NCBI RefSeq assembly: GCF_902859915.1
Contig: NZ_CADIKK010000014.1
Span: 62,001 to 126,000 of the forward strand
Reading direction: 5' to 3'
DNA length: 64,000 bases
Origin: Paraburkholderia ultramafica
Lineage (GTDB): Bacteria; Pseudomonadota; Gammaproteobacteria; Burkholderiales; Burkholderiaceae
Part shown: positions 34,792 through 44,703 of the stretch, in pieces
How positions within the stretch are numbered: the first letter of the stretch is position 1
How the letters are laid out: each line of letters opens with the position of its first letter
Notes under the pieces: generated by a model
The model's database searches: none
The model's input: only the letters and a program-made list of their open reading frames with translations
Told to the model about the DNA's origin: nothing
Program-made: the position numbers and the translations under genes

Positions 34792-36297
34792 ATGTATGAC
34801 GTCGCAGTCATCGGGCTGGGCCCCGTGGGCGCAACATTCGCCAACTTGCTCGCGAGATACGGATTAACAGTCGCGGTATTGGAGCGAGAGTCGGCCCCGT
34901 ACGCACTGCCTCGCGCGGTTCATTTCGATGCGGAATGCATGCGCGTGTTTGACGCGATTGGCGTCGCGCACGAAGTCGCCGCGTCTTGCCACATTTCGCC
35001 GGGCATGAAGTTTGTCAACGCTAGCGGACAATTACTGGTGGATTGGCCGAGGCCACAGGAAATCGGCGCGCAGGGCTGGCATTCGAGCTATCGCTTCCAT
35101 CAGCCGGACCTCGAGCGCATCCTGCGCGCGCGACTGGCCGATCAGGGAAGCGTGTCGGTGCAATTGCGCAGTGAGGTTTACGCAATCGAAGAGTCGGCCG
35201 GCCACGTCCAGGTCAAATATGAGGACCTCAGCTGCGGCAAGCTCAAGACCATCGAGGCGGCCTATGTGGTGGGGGCCGACGGCGCCCGCTCGCTGGTGCG
35301 CCGACTGATGGGCAGTGAAATGACCGATCTGGGGCTCCATGAGCGCTGGCTGGTTTTTGACGCGGTGTTGAAACGTCCCTGGTCCGTGCTGGGCGATCAC
35401 AGCGTCCAGTTTTGTGATCCAGCACGGCCTGCTACTTACGTGCGCGGCATTGGCGATCGTCGTCGCTTCGAAATCATGCTGCACCCCGGCGAAGACGCTG
35501 CCGAAATGGCACGGCCGGAAACGGTCTGGTCGCTGATCGAACGCTGGATGACCCCCGACGATGCCGAGCTCGAACGTGCGGTGGTGTACACGTTCCATGC
35601 GCTGGTCGCGCAACGCTGGCGCCGCGGCAGGCTGATTCTGGTGGGCGATTCCGCGCACCAGACGCCGCCGTTCCTCGGTCAGGGCCTGTGTGCCGGCGTT
35701 CGTGATGCCGCGAACCTCGCATGGAAGCTCACGGCAGTGTGCCGCCACGGGGCCGCCGGCACACTGCTCGATACGTACCAGGACGAGCGCGCGCCGCATG
35801 CGAGCGAGTACATCAAGCTGGCCGTGGAACTCGGTCGCATCATTCAGGCGCGTGATCCGGAAGAGGTCGCCGAACGCGACCGAGCGCTGGCTGTCGCGCC
35901 GCGGATGCTGCGCAGCCTGAGTCCGCGCCTGGGCGAGAGCGATCTGCGTTTGGCGCAGGCGGCAAGCGGCATCGTGGCGCCTCAGCCGATGCTTGCAGGT
36001 GGAAAGCGCCTCGACGTGATCGCCGGCCAAACGTTCGCCATCCTCGCCAAGCCGGGCCTGCTGGATACCGCGTCTGCCGAAGCGCTGCGCGAGCGGATGT
36101 CGTATCCGCTCTCCGTGATCGATGACGGAAACGCCGAAGCGATGGACTGCCTGAAGGAGTTCCGTGCAGCAGCGATCGTGATTCGGCCGGACCGCTACAT
36201 CTTTGGTACGGCCTCGGACCTGCAGCAGTTGCTGGCGCTCGTTGATGGTCTCGGTCGGATTATCGAGGCAGGAAAATCGCCGGCCTCGGTGTCCTGA
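34792..36297 (+). CDS. FAD-dependent aromatic hydroxylase, MhpA-like
   Basis: 501 residues. The dinucleotide fold GLGPVGATFANLLARYGL (about 8-25) is followed by the second FAD/substrate motif YVVGADGARSLVRRLMG (DG motif) and LILVGDSAHQTPPFLGQGLC (GD motif, about 280-300). This set defines class A flavoprotein monooxygenases of the PHBH/MhpA group, which hydroxylate phenolic acids, for example 3-(3-hydroxyphenyl)propionate. The ATG at 34792 follows GGAG. With the VOC dioxygenase and FAH hydrolase it forms a hydroxylation, ring-cleavage and hydrolysis series. The exact substrate is inferred only. Confidence 0.85.
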   Translation: MYDVAVIGLGPVGATFANLLARYGLTVAVLERESAPYALPRAVHFDAECMRVFDAIGVAHEVAASCHISPGMKFVNASGQLLVDWPRPQEIGAQGWHSSYRFHQPDLERILRARLADQGSVSVQLRSEVYAIEESAGHVQVKYEDLSCGKLKTIEAAYVVGADGARSLVRRLMGSEMTDLGLHERWLVFDAVLKRPWSVLGDHSVQFCDPARPATYVRGIGDRRRFEIMLHPGEDAAEMARPETVWSLIERWMTPDDAELERAVVYTFHALVAQRWRRGRLILVGDSAHQTPPFLGQGLCAGVRDAANLAWKLTAVCRHGAAGTLLDTYQDERAPHASEYIKLAVELGRIIQARDPEEVAERDRALAVAPRMLRSLSPRLGESDLRLAQAASGIVAPQPMLAGGKRLDVIAGQTFAILAKPGLLDTASAEALRERMSYPLSVIDDGNAEAMDCLKEFRAAAIVIRPDRYIFGTASDLQQLLALVDGLGRIIEAGKSPASVS

Positions 36298-36393
36298 TGG
36301 GGGCAATCCTCAACCGTAGGTGCGCCCGCTCCGTTGAATCGCGCCACGGGCGTCACTTTTAACAAGCATTAGTCGAAACCTGGAGATTTACTC

Positions 36394-37239
36394 ATGAAGT
36401 TCATCAGCTTTTCCCGAAACAACGCGAACAGCTTTGGCGCAGTCACCGACCAAGGCGTGGTCGACATCGGCGCGCGCCTGAACCTGACGGACTTAGGCGC
36501 GGCACTGCGTCAGGTTGGCATCGATGCGGTCAAGGATCTGGGCGTCAAGTCGGAGGCTGACTTCGGGCTGTCGGAAATCGATGCCTATCGCCCGGTCGTC
36601 GCTGATCCGGACAAAATCCTGTGTGCTGGACTGAACTACGACGAGCACGTGCAGGAAACCAAGCGGCAACGCACCGAGCGCCCGACCATCTTCATGCGGG
36701 TCGCTGAATCGCAAATCGGCCATGAGCAAGCGATCCTCCTGCCGCCGGAATCGGATCGCCTCGACTATGAAGGTGAGATTGCCGTTGTGCTCGGCAAGGG
36801 CGGCCGCCGCATCTCAGAAGACAAGGCCTACGAGCATATCGCCGGCTTCGCGTGCTACAACGACGGCAGCGTTCGTGACTGGCAGATGCACACGTCGCAA
36901 TGGGGTCCGGGCAAGAACTTCGAGGCGACCGGTGCGTTCGGCCCGACGCTCGTCACGTCCGATGAAATCGGCGAGACCGAAGCGCTGAAGCTCGAGACGC
37001 GTCTCAACGGCCAGGTCATGCAGCATGCGACAACGGACATGCTGATCTTCTCGATCCCGACGCTGATCGCTTATTGCTCCAGCTTCATTACGCTCAAAGC
37101 GGGCGACGTGATCGTGACCGGCACCCCGGGTGGCGTCGGCGCCAAGCGCAACCCGCCGGTCTTCATGAAGAACGGCGACGTCGTCGAGGTGGAAGTGAGC
37201 AAACTCGGTGTACTCCGGAACCACATCCGCACTGAATGA
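36394..37239 (+). CDS. Fumarylacetoacetate hydrolase (FAH) family protein
   Basis: 281 residues, ATG 36394 behind CTGGAG. The catalytic domain starts at ILCAGLNYDEHVQE; the metal-binding acidic residues sit in DYEGEIAVVLG and FACYNDGSVRDWQ. GDVIVTGTPGGVGAKRNPPV is the family signature near the end. In aromatic pathways such proteins hydrolyse or decarboxylate ring-cleavage products (acylpyruvate, HpcE-type). The spacing of about 100 bp fits one operon with the monooxygenase. Confidence 0.9.
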   Translation: MKFISFSRNNANSFGAVTDQGVVDIGARLNLTDLGAALRQVGIDAVKDLGVKSEADFGLSEIDAYRPVVADPDKILCAGLNYDEHVQETKRQRTERPTIFMRVAESQIGHEQAILLPPESDRLDYEGEIAVVLGKGGRRISEDKAYEHIAGFACYNDGSVRDWQMHTSQWGPGKNFEATGAFGPTLVTSDEIGETEALKLETRLNGQVMQHATTDMLIFSIPTLIAYCSSFITLKAGDVIVTGTPGGVGAKRNPPVFMKNGDVVEVEVSKLGVLRNHIRTE

Positions 37240-37246
37240 GTGCTTC

Positions 37247-37293
37247 GCCGGTGTGCAATCTTCGGCTCGGTCGAAGTACCGCGCACCGGCGGT
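37247..37293 (+). terminator. Hairpin after FAH gene
   Basis: CGCCGGTGtGC pairs with GCgCACCGGCG around a ~25-base loop with one mismatch, just after the FAH stop. No T-run. The rest to 37628 (about 335 bp) has no recognised gene and probably holds a promoter for the MFS gene. Confidence 0.4.
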
Positions 37294-37628
37294 GTTGAGC
37301 GAGCAGGCAACCGGCTCCACCTGGTTGCCGATAGCCGGAAATTTATCGTCGGCTGACGGGCGCTCCCCCGATGGCGGCAGGTCTTAGATACGCGCGGTGG
37401 CGTATTCCCGTCGTATCGAAGGTTCGTCGTATTCGAATATGTCGACAGCAGCGCTTAAATCCATCCATGGGTCTGGATGGGGCGACTAGCTTTAAGCAAC
37501 AACGGATGCCTCATAGTCGACCAGCATCCAGTAGTGATTGCAAAGCAGAAATATTACAACAAGAGATGATCGCACGTACGTGCAAATCACCGCGGTAACG
37601 CCTCAAAAAAACACCAGGAGACAACTTT

Positions 37629-38984
37629 ATGGATATCCGTGAAGCGATTAAGAACCGGCCGATGCAATTGCAACAGTTCGTGATACTTATCATTTGCATT
37701 CTGCTCACGATGATCGACGGCTACGAGATCATCGTGCTGCCATTTGTCATGCCGCATCTGGCGAAGGCGTGGAAGCTGAGCCCCGTTGAAGTCGGCTATC
37801 TACTTAGCGCGAGCGTGTTGGGAATGGCGATTGGCGCGGCAATCATCTCCCCGTTGGCAGACCGGATCGGGCGGCGGGCTCATATCCTGCTGTGCCTCGT
37901 GCTGGTTACCGTCGGTATGCTGTTGTCCGCCCGAAGCGAGAATTTCCGGGAACTCCTCGTTGTCCGGGCGTTTGCAGGACTGTTCATCGGCGGCTTGATC
38001 GCCAGTATCAATGTTCTTGTCTCGGAGTACAGCTCGGACAAGCGCCGTGGCGTCGTCATGGGCCTATATGGGATCGGCCTGCCGCTGGGCTCTGCGCTCG
38101 CCGGAAGCATCGTGGAGCCGCTCGTTGCGAGCTACGGATGGCGTGGGCCGCTCGCATTCGGTGCGCTGCTGACCTTGGCGATGACTGCCGTTGTAATCCC
38201 GATGTTGCCGGAGTCGGCCGAATACCTGATTGAGCGTCGCCCAAAGCGCGCGCTGGAGAAGTACAACAAGATCGCTGCCTGGCTCGGCCACCCGCCATCC
38301 ACCGCCCTTCCTTACGCTTGCCGCAAAAGCGACGGTCCGGCTTTCCCGGTCGCGGTGAATATGATTTTCGGGGGCGTCATGCTGCGCCGCACCGCGTGTC
38401 TTTGGCTAGGCTACGCGGGGCTCATCTCCGCCTTTTATTTCGCTAATGCCTGGACCGCGAAGCTGGTCGCGGACGCGAGCGGAAGCCCAGCGTACGGCGT
38501 GCGTGTTGGGATGCTCATCATGATCGGCGGTGTCATCGGGTCGCTGCTGTTCGCCGCCCTGTCGCTCAGGATCCGTCCAGTGATTGTGACCGCACTGGTT
38601 CTGACCGGTGGCGCCGTCGTGTATACGTTGTATGCCACGTATTTCAGGGATGTCGCACTGGCCATTCCGCTTTCCATGCTGGTCGGCGCCAGCGCGAGCG
38701 GCGGCGTCTGTGCCTTCTATGCGATCAGTCCGCCCATCTATCCTGCGATCGTGCGAGGTACAGCAGTTGGTCTGATGATCGGCTTCGGGCGTGCAATCTC
38801 TGTCGTCGTGCCAATCTGGACGGGCTACATGCTGTCCGTCGGCTGGACACCGTCGACCTTGTATCGCGTGTTCGGCGGAGTGCTGGGGGCTGCCGCCGTG
38901 TTCATGCTGCTTCTAGATCAGGCGCGCGCGGCGCAGGTACCCGATGCCGGAATGCACGGAGCCGCCGATAAGTACGGGAGATGA
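37629..38984 (+). CDS. MFS transporter, aromatic acid:H+ symporter (AAHS) family
   Basis: 451 residues with 12 predicted TMs. The first helix motif LLTMIDGYEIIVLPFVMPHL (Asp in TM1, DGxE/D) and loop SPLADRIGRRAHIL are classical for AAHS permeases such as PcaK, BenK and MhpT; the later ADASGSP and TAVGLMIGFGRAISVVVPIW fit as well. It takes up an aromatic acid, probably the substrate of the adjacent hydroxylase. Confidence 0.9.
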   Translation: MDIREAIKNRPMQLQQFVILIICILLTMIDGYEIIVLPFVMPHLAKAWKLSPVEVGYLLSASVLGMAIGAAIISPLADRIGRRAHILLCLVLVTVGMLLSARSENFRELLVVRAFAGLFIGGLIASINVLVSEYSSDKRRGVVMGLYGIGLPLGSALAGSIVEPLVASYGWRGPLAFGALLTLAMTAVVIPMLPESAEYLIERRPKRALEKYNKIAAWLGHPPSTALPYACRKSDGPAFPVAVNMIFGGVMLRRTACLWLGYAGLISAFYFANAWTAKLVADASGSPAYGVRVGMLIMIGGVIGSLLFAALSLRIRPVIVTALVLTGGAVVYTLYATYFRDVALAIPLSMLVGASASGGVCAFYAISPPIYPAIVRGTAVGLMIGFGRAISVVVPIWTGYMLSVGWTPSTLYRVFGGVLGAAAVFMLLLDQARAAQVPDAGMHGAADKYGR

Positions 38985-39177
38985 ATTCGATGTCGGCATG
39001 AAGACGGACGTGACCTGTGTCAGTGAAGCCATCTGCTAAACCAGAGGAATTCCGCTTTGCAATTGCGTAATTGGATTCCCTGATTTGTCCCGCCACTGGG
39101 CGGCTGATTACCTGAATATTCCAGAGTGCCATTCGTGGCAATTAACGGTGTTTTATTGGGATGTATTGCTAATTAAA

Positions 39178-40191
39178 ATGCAAGATAACCATTTCGAAGC
39201 CATTCCGAAGCACCAGGTCGGCATCCGCATTACCGCTGCCGGCGGCCCCGAAGTTCTGGTTCAAGTCGAATTGTCGGTCCTGGAATGTGGCCCGACGGAC
39301 GTTCTGATCCGTGTCGTATCGGCCGGCGTGAATCGCCACGACGTAAATCAGCGTCGCCGTGGGCCCGATAACGAACATAGCCCTATCCCCGGACTGGAAG
39401 TCTCCGGTGTCGTAGTGCGTATCGGTCAGAACGTCTCAAACGTCAGGATCGGCGACGAGGTATGTGCTCTCGTCAATGGCGGCGGCTATGCGGAATATGC
39501 AATTGCCGAAGCCGGACAGGTACTGCCCATTCCGCCGGCGATCTCGTTGCGCGATGCCGCTTCGCTGCCTGAAGCACTGTTCACAACGGTACACAACTTC
39601 TTCAACGTGGCGAAGCTCGCTCGCGACGAGTCCGTCCTGATCCACGGCGGTACGAGCGGCGTTGGTAGTCTGGCGACGCAGGTCCTTACAGCACGAGGCC
39701 ACGCAGTCTATGCGACATGCGGGACCGACGAAAAGTGCGCGCTGGCGGAGGCGCTCGGCGCGGTGAAGGCGTTCAATTATCGGACGGTCGCCTTCGCGAA
39801 AGCCGTGCAGGCAGTCACTGCGGGGAAAGGTGTGGATGTCATCCTCGACGTGGCCGGTGCGGCCTACGGTCGCCAGAACGTCGAGGCGCTCGCCCGCAGG
39901 GGCCGCGTGGTGCATCTGTCGCCAGGGGGAAATGCTGAACTGTCCTTTCCGTTGCGTGAACTGATGCGCAAGGAGGCAGTGGTGACTGGTTCCTTGCTCA
40001 GGCCTCTGCCGAACGACGAGAAAGCAGGCATCGCACGCTGGCTGTACACGCAGGTATGGCCTCTGATCGGTATCACGATCAAGCCGATGATCACGCAACG
40101 TTTTTCGCTGAAGCAGGCGAGCGCCGCGCACGAGGCCCTGGAACGGGGCGACGTCGCGGGCAAGATCCTGCTCGACGTCACGGAATCATAA
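39178..40191 (+). CDS. NAD(P)H quinone oxidoreductase / zeta-crystallin-like MDR
   Basis: 337 residues from ATG 39178. Zinc-free medium-chain dehydrogenase: catalytic-domain GVNRHDVNQRRR in place of zinc-ligand motifs, GLEVSGVVVRIGQNVSNVRI, and a cofactor fold SVLIHGGTSGVGSLATQVLT. It matches the PIG3/qor branch that reduces quinones or enones with NADPH. It may detoxify quinoid by-products of the aromatic pathway upstream. The plus-strand position after the MFS gene fits the cluster. Confidence 0.85.
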   Translation: MQDNHFEAIPKHQVGIRITAAGGPEVLVQVELSVLECGPTDVLIRVVSAGVNRHDVNQRRRGPDNEHSPIPGLEVSGVVVRIGQNVSNVRIGDEVCALVNGGGYAEYAIAEAGQVLPIPPAISLRDAASLPEALFTTVHNFFNVAKLARDESVLIHGGTSGVGSLATQVLTARGHAVYATCGTDEKCALAEALGAVKAFNYRTVAFAKAVQAVTAGKGVDVILDVAGAAYGRQNVEALARRGRVVHLSPGGNAELSFPLRELMRKEAVVTGSLLRPLPNDEKAGIARWLYTQVWPLIGITIKPMITQRFSLKQASAAHEALERGDVAGKILLDVTES

Positions 40192-40586
40192 AATTAAAGA
40201 GCGTGTGCGAGACGGACAAGAAGATTCGGATAGAGGGCCGACGGCTTTAGCCAGGCGCGTGTTTCAATCAATCTCACTCACTATATCGTTGGCGCCTAAA
40301 ACCGGCGGTAGCCTATCCTGCCATCCCTCGTTTCGTATCGTTTTTAATGTAGACGTCCAAGCACTTTCGGTGAGGTCGGTCGTGATTTTCCGTGAGGTAG
40401 CCAGGGGCGTCTGCGGGATACATCCCACGAGTCCGCGGGTTGCCATAGGGCACCTCTGTCTAGCTACACATTTTAGGCGCGCTTTGCACGGATAACAACG
40501 GATCGACCCGGACGGCTGCTTTTTTAAGTATTTGAATTTAAAGTGGTTTGCGTGCGCTCTCTGGAACTCGTCGGCCTTCGGTGGAC
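40192..40586. other. Boundary between accessory and core regions
   Basis: No gene recognised. GCGCCTAAAA (40292-40301) and TTTTAGGCGC (40471-40480) are perfect 10 bp inverted repeats bounding 189 bp, with moderately AT-rich sequence towards 40540. No direct flanking duplication or transposase is visible. Confidence 0.4.
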
Positions 40587-42056
40587 CTACATCAGCACGA
40601 TATCGTACTGCTCCTGACTCAAATTCGACTCCACCTGCAACGACACCGGCTTGCCAATAAAATCGATCAACATCGCCAGATGCTGCGACTCTTCTTCAAG
40701 AAACAGATCGATCACCTGCTGCGACGCCACCACGCGAAACTCGCGCGGATTGAACTGCCGCGACTCGCGCAGAATCTCGCGCAGCACGTCATAACAAACC
40801 GTACGCGGCGTCTTCACCTGCCCCTTACCCTGGCAAACCGGACACGGCTCGCACAACACATGCGCCAATGACTCACGCGTGCGCTTACGCGTCATCTCCA
40901 CCAGCCCCAACTGCGAGAACCCATTCACGGTCACGCGCGTGCGATCGCGCGACAACGCCTTCTTCAACTCGCCCAGCACCTGGTCGCGATGCTCGAGGTT
41001 CTCCATATCGATGAAGTCGATGATGATCACGCCGCCCAGATTGCGCAGCCGCAATTGCCGGGCAATCGTGTGCGCGGCTTCGAGGTTGGTCTTGAAGATC
41101 GTATCGTCGAAGTTGCGTGCGCCGACATAACCGCCGGTGTTCACGTCGATGGTCGTCATCGCTTCGGTCTGGTCGATCACGAGATAGCCGCCTGACTTCA
41201 GATCCACGCGGCGCGACAACGCGCGTTGAATCTCGGCCTCGATGTTGTACAGATCGAAGAGCGGCCGCTCGCCGGTGTAGTGATGCAGCTTCGACGACAC
41301 CGCCGGCGTGAACTCCGCCGCGAAGTCGGCGAGCATCTGATACGTCTCGCGCGAGTCGACCTGAATGCGTGACGTTTCATCGTTGACGAAATCGCGCAGC
41401 ACGCGTTGCGCGAGATTCAGATCCTGGTAGAGCAGGCTGGTCGGCGGCATGCGCTGACCTTGCGAAATAATCGTCGCCCACGTCTTGCGCAGATACGCGA
41501 CGTCGCCGGCCAACTCTTCACTGGTCGCATCTTCGGCAATCGTGCGGACGATGTAGCCGCCTTTCTCATCGGCGGGCAGCACGGCGGTCAGACGCGCGCG
41601 CACCGCTTCGCGTTCGGCTTCGCTCTCGATCTTCTGCGAGATGCCGATATGCGGCTCCTGCGGCAGATACACCAGCGTGCGCCCGGCAATGCTCACTTGC
41701 GTGGACAGCCGCGCGCCCTTGGTGCCGATCGGATCCTTGACGACCTGCACCATCAGCGTCTGACCTTCGAAGACGATTTTCTCGATCGGCTGATGCGGCG
41801 CCTGATGCTGCGGTTCGCCGGCAATGCGCGGGTGCCAGATATCGGCTACGTGCAGAAACGCGGCGCGTTCGAGACCGATGTCGATGAAGGCGGACTGCAT
41901 GCCCGGCAACACGCGTACGACCTTGCCGAGATAGACATTGCCGACGCGTCCGCGCGACAGCGTTCGTTCGACGTGAAGTTCCTGGACGGCGCCTTGCTGG
42001 ACGAGCGCGACGCGCGTTTCCTGCGGCGTGACATTGATCAGGATTTCTTCATTCAT
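40587..42056 (-). CDS. rng: Ribonuclease G
   Basis: 489 residues, full length. An N-terminal S1-like RNA-binding domain (LSRGRVGNVYLGKVVRVLPG) is followed by the RNase E/G catalytic core (VQVVKDPIGTKGARLSTQVS, then VIDQTEAMTTIDVNTGGYVG and GGVIIIDFIDMENLEHRDQV: catalytic Asp residues) and the Zn-link CEPCPVCQGKG. RNase G matures 16S rRNA 5' ends and helps mRNA decay. It is the last gene of the housekeeping run, with only 9 bp between the end of maf and the rng start (maf end at 42066, transcription right to left). Confidence 0.96.
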   Translation of the reverse strand: MNEEILINVTPQETRVALVQQGAVQELHVERTLSRGRVGNVYLGKVVRVLPGMQSAFIDIGLERAAFLHVADIWHPRIAGEPQHQAPHQPIEKIVFEGQTLMVQVVKDPIGTKGARLSTQVSIAGRTLVYLPQEPHIGISQKIESEAEREAVRARLTAVLPADEKGGYIVRTIAEDATSEELAGDVAYLRKTWATIISQGQRMPPTSLLYQDLNLAQRVLRDFVNDETSRIQVDSRETYQMLADFAAEFTPAVSSKLHHYTGERPLFDLYNIEAEIQRALSRRVDLKSGGYLVIDQTEAMTTIDVNTGGYVGARNFDDTIFKTNLEAAHTIARQLRLRNLGGVIIIDFIDMENLEHRDQVLGELKKALSRDRTRVTVNGFSQLGLVEMTRKRTRESLAHVLCEPCPVCQGKGQVKTPRTVCYDVLREILRESRQFNPREFRVVASQQVIDLFLEEESQHLAMLIDFIGKPVSLQVESNLSQEQYDIVLM

Positions 42057-42065
42057 GGTGTTATT

Positions 42066-42695
42066 TTAGAAGTCGATGCGCGCTGCACGCAGGAGGGCAG
42101 CGGTTTCAAAAAGCGGCAAACCCATGATACCTGAATAGGACCCGTCGATATGCTCGATAAACTCCGCGGCGCGTCCCTGCACACCATAGGCGCCCGCCTT
42201 GCCGAGCGACTCGCCGCTCGCCGCATAGCGACGGATCGCGTCTGCGTGCAGTGCAGCAAAACGCACCTTCGACACCGATAACGCGGCGGGCAGCAACGCG
42301 CCCTCGGCGTCGATCACGGCAACCGCGGTCAGCACTTCGTGAGCGCGGCCCGCGAGACGCGCGAGCATCGCGACGGCATCGTCGGCATCGACGGGCTTGC
42401 CGAGAATCGCGTCGTCGATCGTGACGGTTGTATCGGCAACGAGGATCGGCCGCACCGCATGGCCGCCGGCGACGAGCCGCGCGCGCGCGGCGTGTGCCTT
42501 CGCGATGCAGACGCGCTGCACGTAGTCGTGCGCGCGTTCGCCGGGCAACTCGGCTTCGAGCGCTTCGGCATCTTCATCGGGACGCGGCAGCAGCAGTTCG
42601 AAACGCACGCCGAGCTGTTGCAACAACTCCTGGCGGCGGGGACTTTGCGAAGCGAGGTAGACGAACGGATGCAGCGAAGCGGCGGACGTGGGCAT
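42066..42695 (-). CDS. maf: Maf-like nucleotide pyrophosphatase (YhdE type)
   Basis: 209 residues from ATG 42695. [17 protein letters not shown] is the Maf signature; [16 protein letters not shown] (the usual DT motif), [20 protein letters not shown] and [20 protein letters not shown] follow as in dTTP/UTP pyrophosphatases. It hydrolyses non-canonical or excess nucleoside triphosphates to prevent misincorporation. It is co-directional with rng and rlmH. Confidence 0.93.
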   Translation of the reverse strand: MPTSAASLHPFVYLASQSPRRQELLQQLGVRFELLLPRPDEDAEALEAELPGERAHDYVQRVCIAKAHAARARLVAGGHAVRPILVADTTVTIDDAILGKPVDADDAVAMLARLAGRAHEVLTAVAVIDAEGALLPAALSVSKVRFAALHADAIRRYAASGESLGKAGAYGVQGRAAEFIEHIDGSYSGIMGLPLFETAALLRAARIDF

Positions 42696-42796
42696 GAAGG
42701 GGTCTCGATGAAGCGGATTGCTGGAACTTGCGATGAGCGTGAGATGAGTGTGCGACGAACGCGCCGGTCGGGCGTCGATCAGTTGCGTCGATCCCG

Positions 42797-42835
42797 CACG
42801 TCGATCAAACACGTCGATCAAACACGTCGATCAAG
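42797..42835. repeat. 13 bp tandem repeat x3 upstream of maf
   Basis: CACGTCGATCAAA repeated three times (last copy ...CAAG) and followed by a partial unit CACGTCGG. It lies in the gap between rlmH and maf. It is non-coding and could lengthen by slippage; function unknown. Confidence 0.8.
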
Positions 42836-42947
42836 CACGTCGGAACGCAGATCAACGCAGCACATCTACGCGCGCGCCATTCGTCGCCGGCATCAAGACG
42901 GACAACGCGCGCCAACAAGCCCGCGACCGGTCAGCCGCGTTGTCCGC

Positions 42948-43418
42948 TCACACGCGATGATAGGGGTGATTTTGCGTGATGGTCCACGCGCGGTAAAGCT
43001 GTTCGGCAAGCAGCACGCGAACCATCGCGTGCGGCAAGGTCAGACTCGACACGCGCAACAGCATATCGGCGCGCGCTTTCAGATCGGGATCGAGCCCGTC
43101 GGCGCCGCCGATCAGAAAGGCCACGTCGCGGCCGTCCTGTTGCCAGCCGGGCAGGGCGCCGGCTAACTGCATCGTGGTCCAGTCCTTGCCGCGTTCGTCG
43201 AGCGCGACGATGCGCGCGTTCTTCGGCAACGCGGCTTCGATCTTCTGCCGCTCCGCGGCCATCACGCTTTCCGCCGGCCGCCCCGACGAACGCTGCTCGG
43301 GCTTGATCTCGCGCAGTTCGATGCGCAGCTCGGGCGGCATGCGCTTCGCGTATTCGTCGAAGCCGGTGGCGATCCAGTCGGGCATCTTGTGGCCGACAGC
43401 GAGGATGTGCAGTTTCAT
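42948..43418 (-). CDS. rlmH: 23S rRNA pseudouridine1915-N3 methyltransferase
   Basis: 156 residues, the usual length. [20 protein letters not shown] and EYAKRMP at the N-terminus; [18 protein letters not shown] with [18 protein letters not shown] and NHPYHR at the end form the SPOUT knot and SAM site of RlmH. It methylates pseudouridine 1915 in 70S ribosomes. The rsfS partner gene directly upstream is the usual neighbour. Confidence 0.96.
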   Translation of the reverse strand: MKLHILAVGHKMPDWIATGFDEYAKRMPPELRIELREIKPEQRSSGRPAESVMAAERQKIEAALPKNARIVALDERGKDWTTMQLAGALPGWQQDGRDVAFLIGGADGLDPDLKARADMLLRVSSLTLPHAMVRVLLAEQLYRAWTITQNHPYHRV

Positions 43419-43464
43419 TGCGGATGTAATCGCGGACTTCTACAGTGTGCCGGCCAAGGCCCGC

Positions 43465-43920
43465 TTACTTGCGGCGTGCAGCCGTCTTGCGCGCGGGCTT
43501 TTTCACAGCCGGCGCCTCTTCGTCGTCCTCGTCCTCGTCGGGTTCGCTCGAACGCGCGCCGCCGAACGGATCGGGCGTGGACAGCTTGACGCGCACCGGC
43601 TTGTCACCCCAGATTTCTTCGAGGTTGTAGTACTGGCGCAGCGCGGGTTGCAGGATGTGCACGATCGCGTCGCCGCAATCCACCAGCACCCATTCGCCGA
43701 TGTCCTCGCCCTCGGTGCTGATGATGTCGCCGCCGGCTTCCTTGACGCCCTCGCGCACGCTTGAGGCGAGCGCTTTGGTTTGCCGGTTCGAGGTGCCGCT
43801 CGCGACGATCACGCGATCGAACAGCGCGGTCAGGTGGCTGGTGTTGAACACCTTGATGTCTTGCGCCTTGACGTCTTCGAGAGCGTCGACGATCACGCGT
43901 TGCAGTTTGCGAATATCCAT
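43465..43920 (-). CDS. rsfS: Ribosome silencing factor RsfS
   Basis: 151 residues from ATG 43920. MDIRKLQRVIVDALEDVKAQ, then DIKVF and ASGTSNRQTKALASSV and DIGEWVLVDCGDAIVHIL. RsfS binds uL14 and blocks subunit joining in starvation. The C-terminal ~35 residues are an acidic stretch (EPDEDEDDEEAP) followed by a Lys/Arg tail; such tails are common in Burkholderia copies and not in E. coli. nadD starts upstream with a 4 bp gap. Confidence 0.95.
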   Translation of the reverse strand: MDIRKLQRVIVDALEDVKAQDIKVFNTSHLTALFDRVIVASGTSNRQTKALASSVREGVKEAGGDIISTEGEDIGEWVLVDCGDAIVHILQPALRQYYNLEEIWGDKPVRVKLSTPDPFGGARSSEPDEDEDDEEAPAVKKPARKTAARRK

Positions 43921-43924
43921 TGGG

Positions 43925-44677
43925 TTACCGGTGGTACAGATGATGTTGAAGAATATAGTCCCACACCGCGGTGGGGACATGGCTCGCGGCCTGGTCTTGC
44001 TGTTCGCCGCCCGCGAGGGCGAGCCGCTGATTTACCTGCTCGCGCAGATGCGCGCGAATGTCGGTGGCCGAAACGTTGAACGCAAGCGTCGTATCGATCA
44101 GCAAGTGGCCGCAGGGCGTGGCTTGCAGAACGTCGGCGCGGGCACGGCGCGCGTCGATTTCTTGAGCGACCGCCGGCGGAATCGACGCGAGGTCGAAACC
44201 GGGCCGGGTGGCCGCGCAGATGTGGGCGAACTCGAACAGGCGCCGCCAGTCGCGCCATGTGTCGAGATGCACCAGTTGATCCGCGCCGATCAGAAGCGCA
44301 ATCGATGCGTCCTCACCTTCGCGTTCACGCCAGCGTTGCAGCGTGTCGATCGTATAAGTCGGGCCGTCGTGATCGATTTCATCGGTCGCGACCCGCACCG
44401 TCGCCCCTGGCAGCGTGAGCGTGCCGGCCGCCGCGCGGGTCATGGCCAGCCGATGCACGGCCGGCGACACGTCCGCTTTCTGCCACGGCTGGCCGGCCGG
44501 CAGCAGCACCAGTTCGGTCAGTTGCAGCACGTCGGCGAAACGCCGCGCGAGCGCGAGGTGGCCGTCGTGGATCGGATCGAAAGTGCCGCCTAGCAGTCCG
44601 ATCCGGCGCGGCAGGGCAACAGGATGAGCGTTCGGCTTCAGGTGAAGATCCTTTGTCGTGGCCGCATGCGTGGGCAT
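43925..44677 (-). CDS. nadD: Nicotinate-nucleotide adenylyltransferase
   Basis: 250 residues from ATG 44677. [20 protein letters not shown] holds the HxGH adenylyltransferase motif; [20 protein letters not shown] and [18 protein letters not shown] follow; [11 protein letters not shown] is the family's ISSTxIR motif. It adenylates nicotinate mononucleotide in NAD synthesis. The N-terminal ~24 residues before the RRIGLLGG segment are polar and may be over-long; a shorter start is possible. Confidence 0.94.
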   Translation of the reverse strand: MPTHAATTKDLHLKPNAHPVALPRRIGLLGGTFDPIHDGHLALARRFADVLQLTELVLLPAGQPWQKADVSPAVHRLAMTRAAAGTLTLPGATVRVATDEIDHDGPTYTIDTLQRWREREGEDASIALLIGADQLVHLDTWRDWRRLFEFAHICAATRPGFDLASIPPAVAQEIDARRARADVLQATPCGHLLIDTTLAFNVSATDIRAHLREQVNQRLALAGGEQQDQAASHVPTAVWDYILQHHLYHR

Positions 44678-44703
44678 GACGCGCGGTGCGTGCGCAACGC
44701 GCG

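Noticed and set aside
42797-42843. CRISPR-like repeats
   Set aside because: Units are directly adjacent with no spacers, and no cas gene is nearby.
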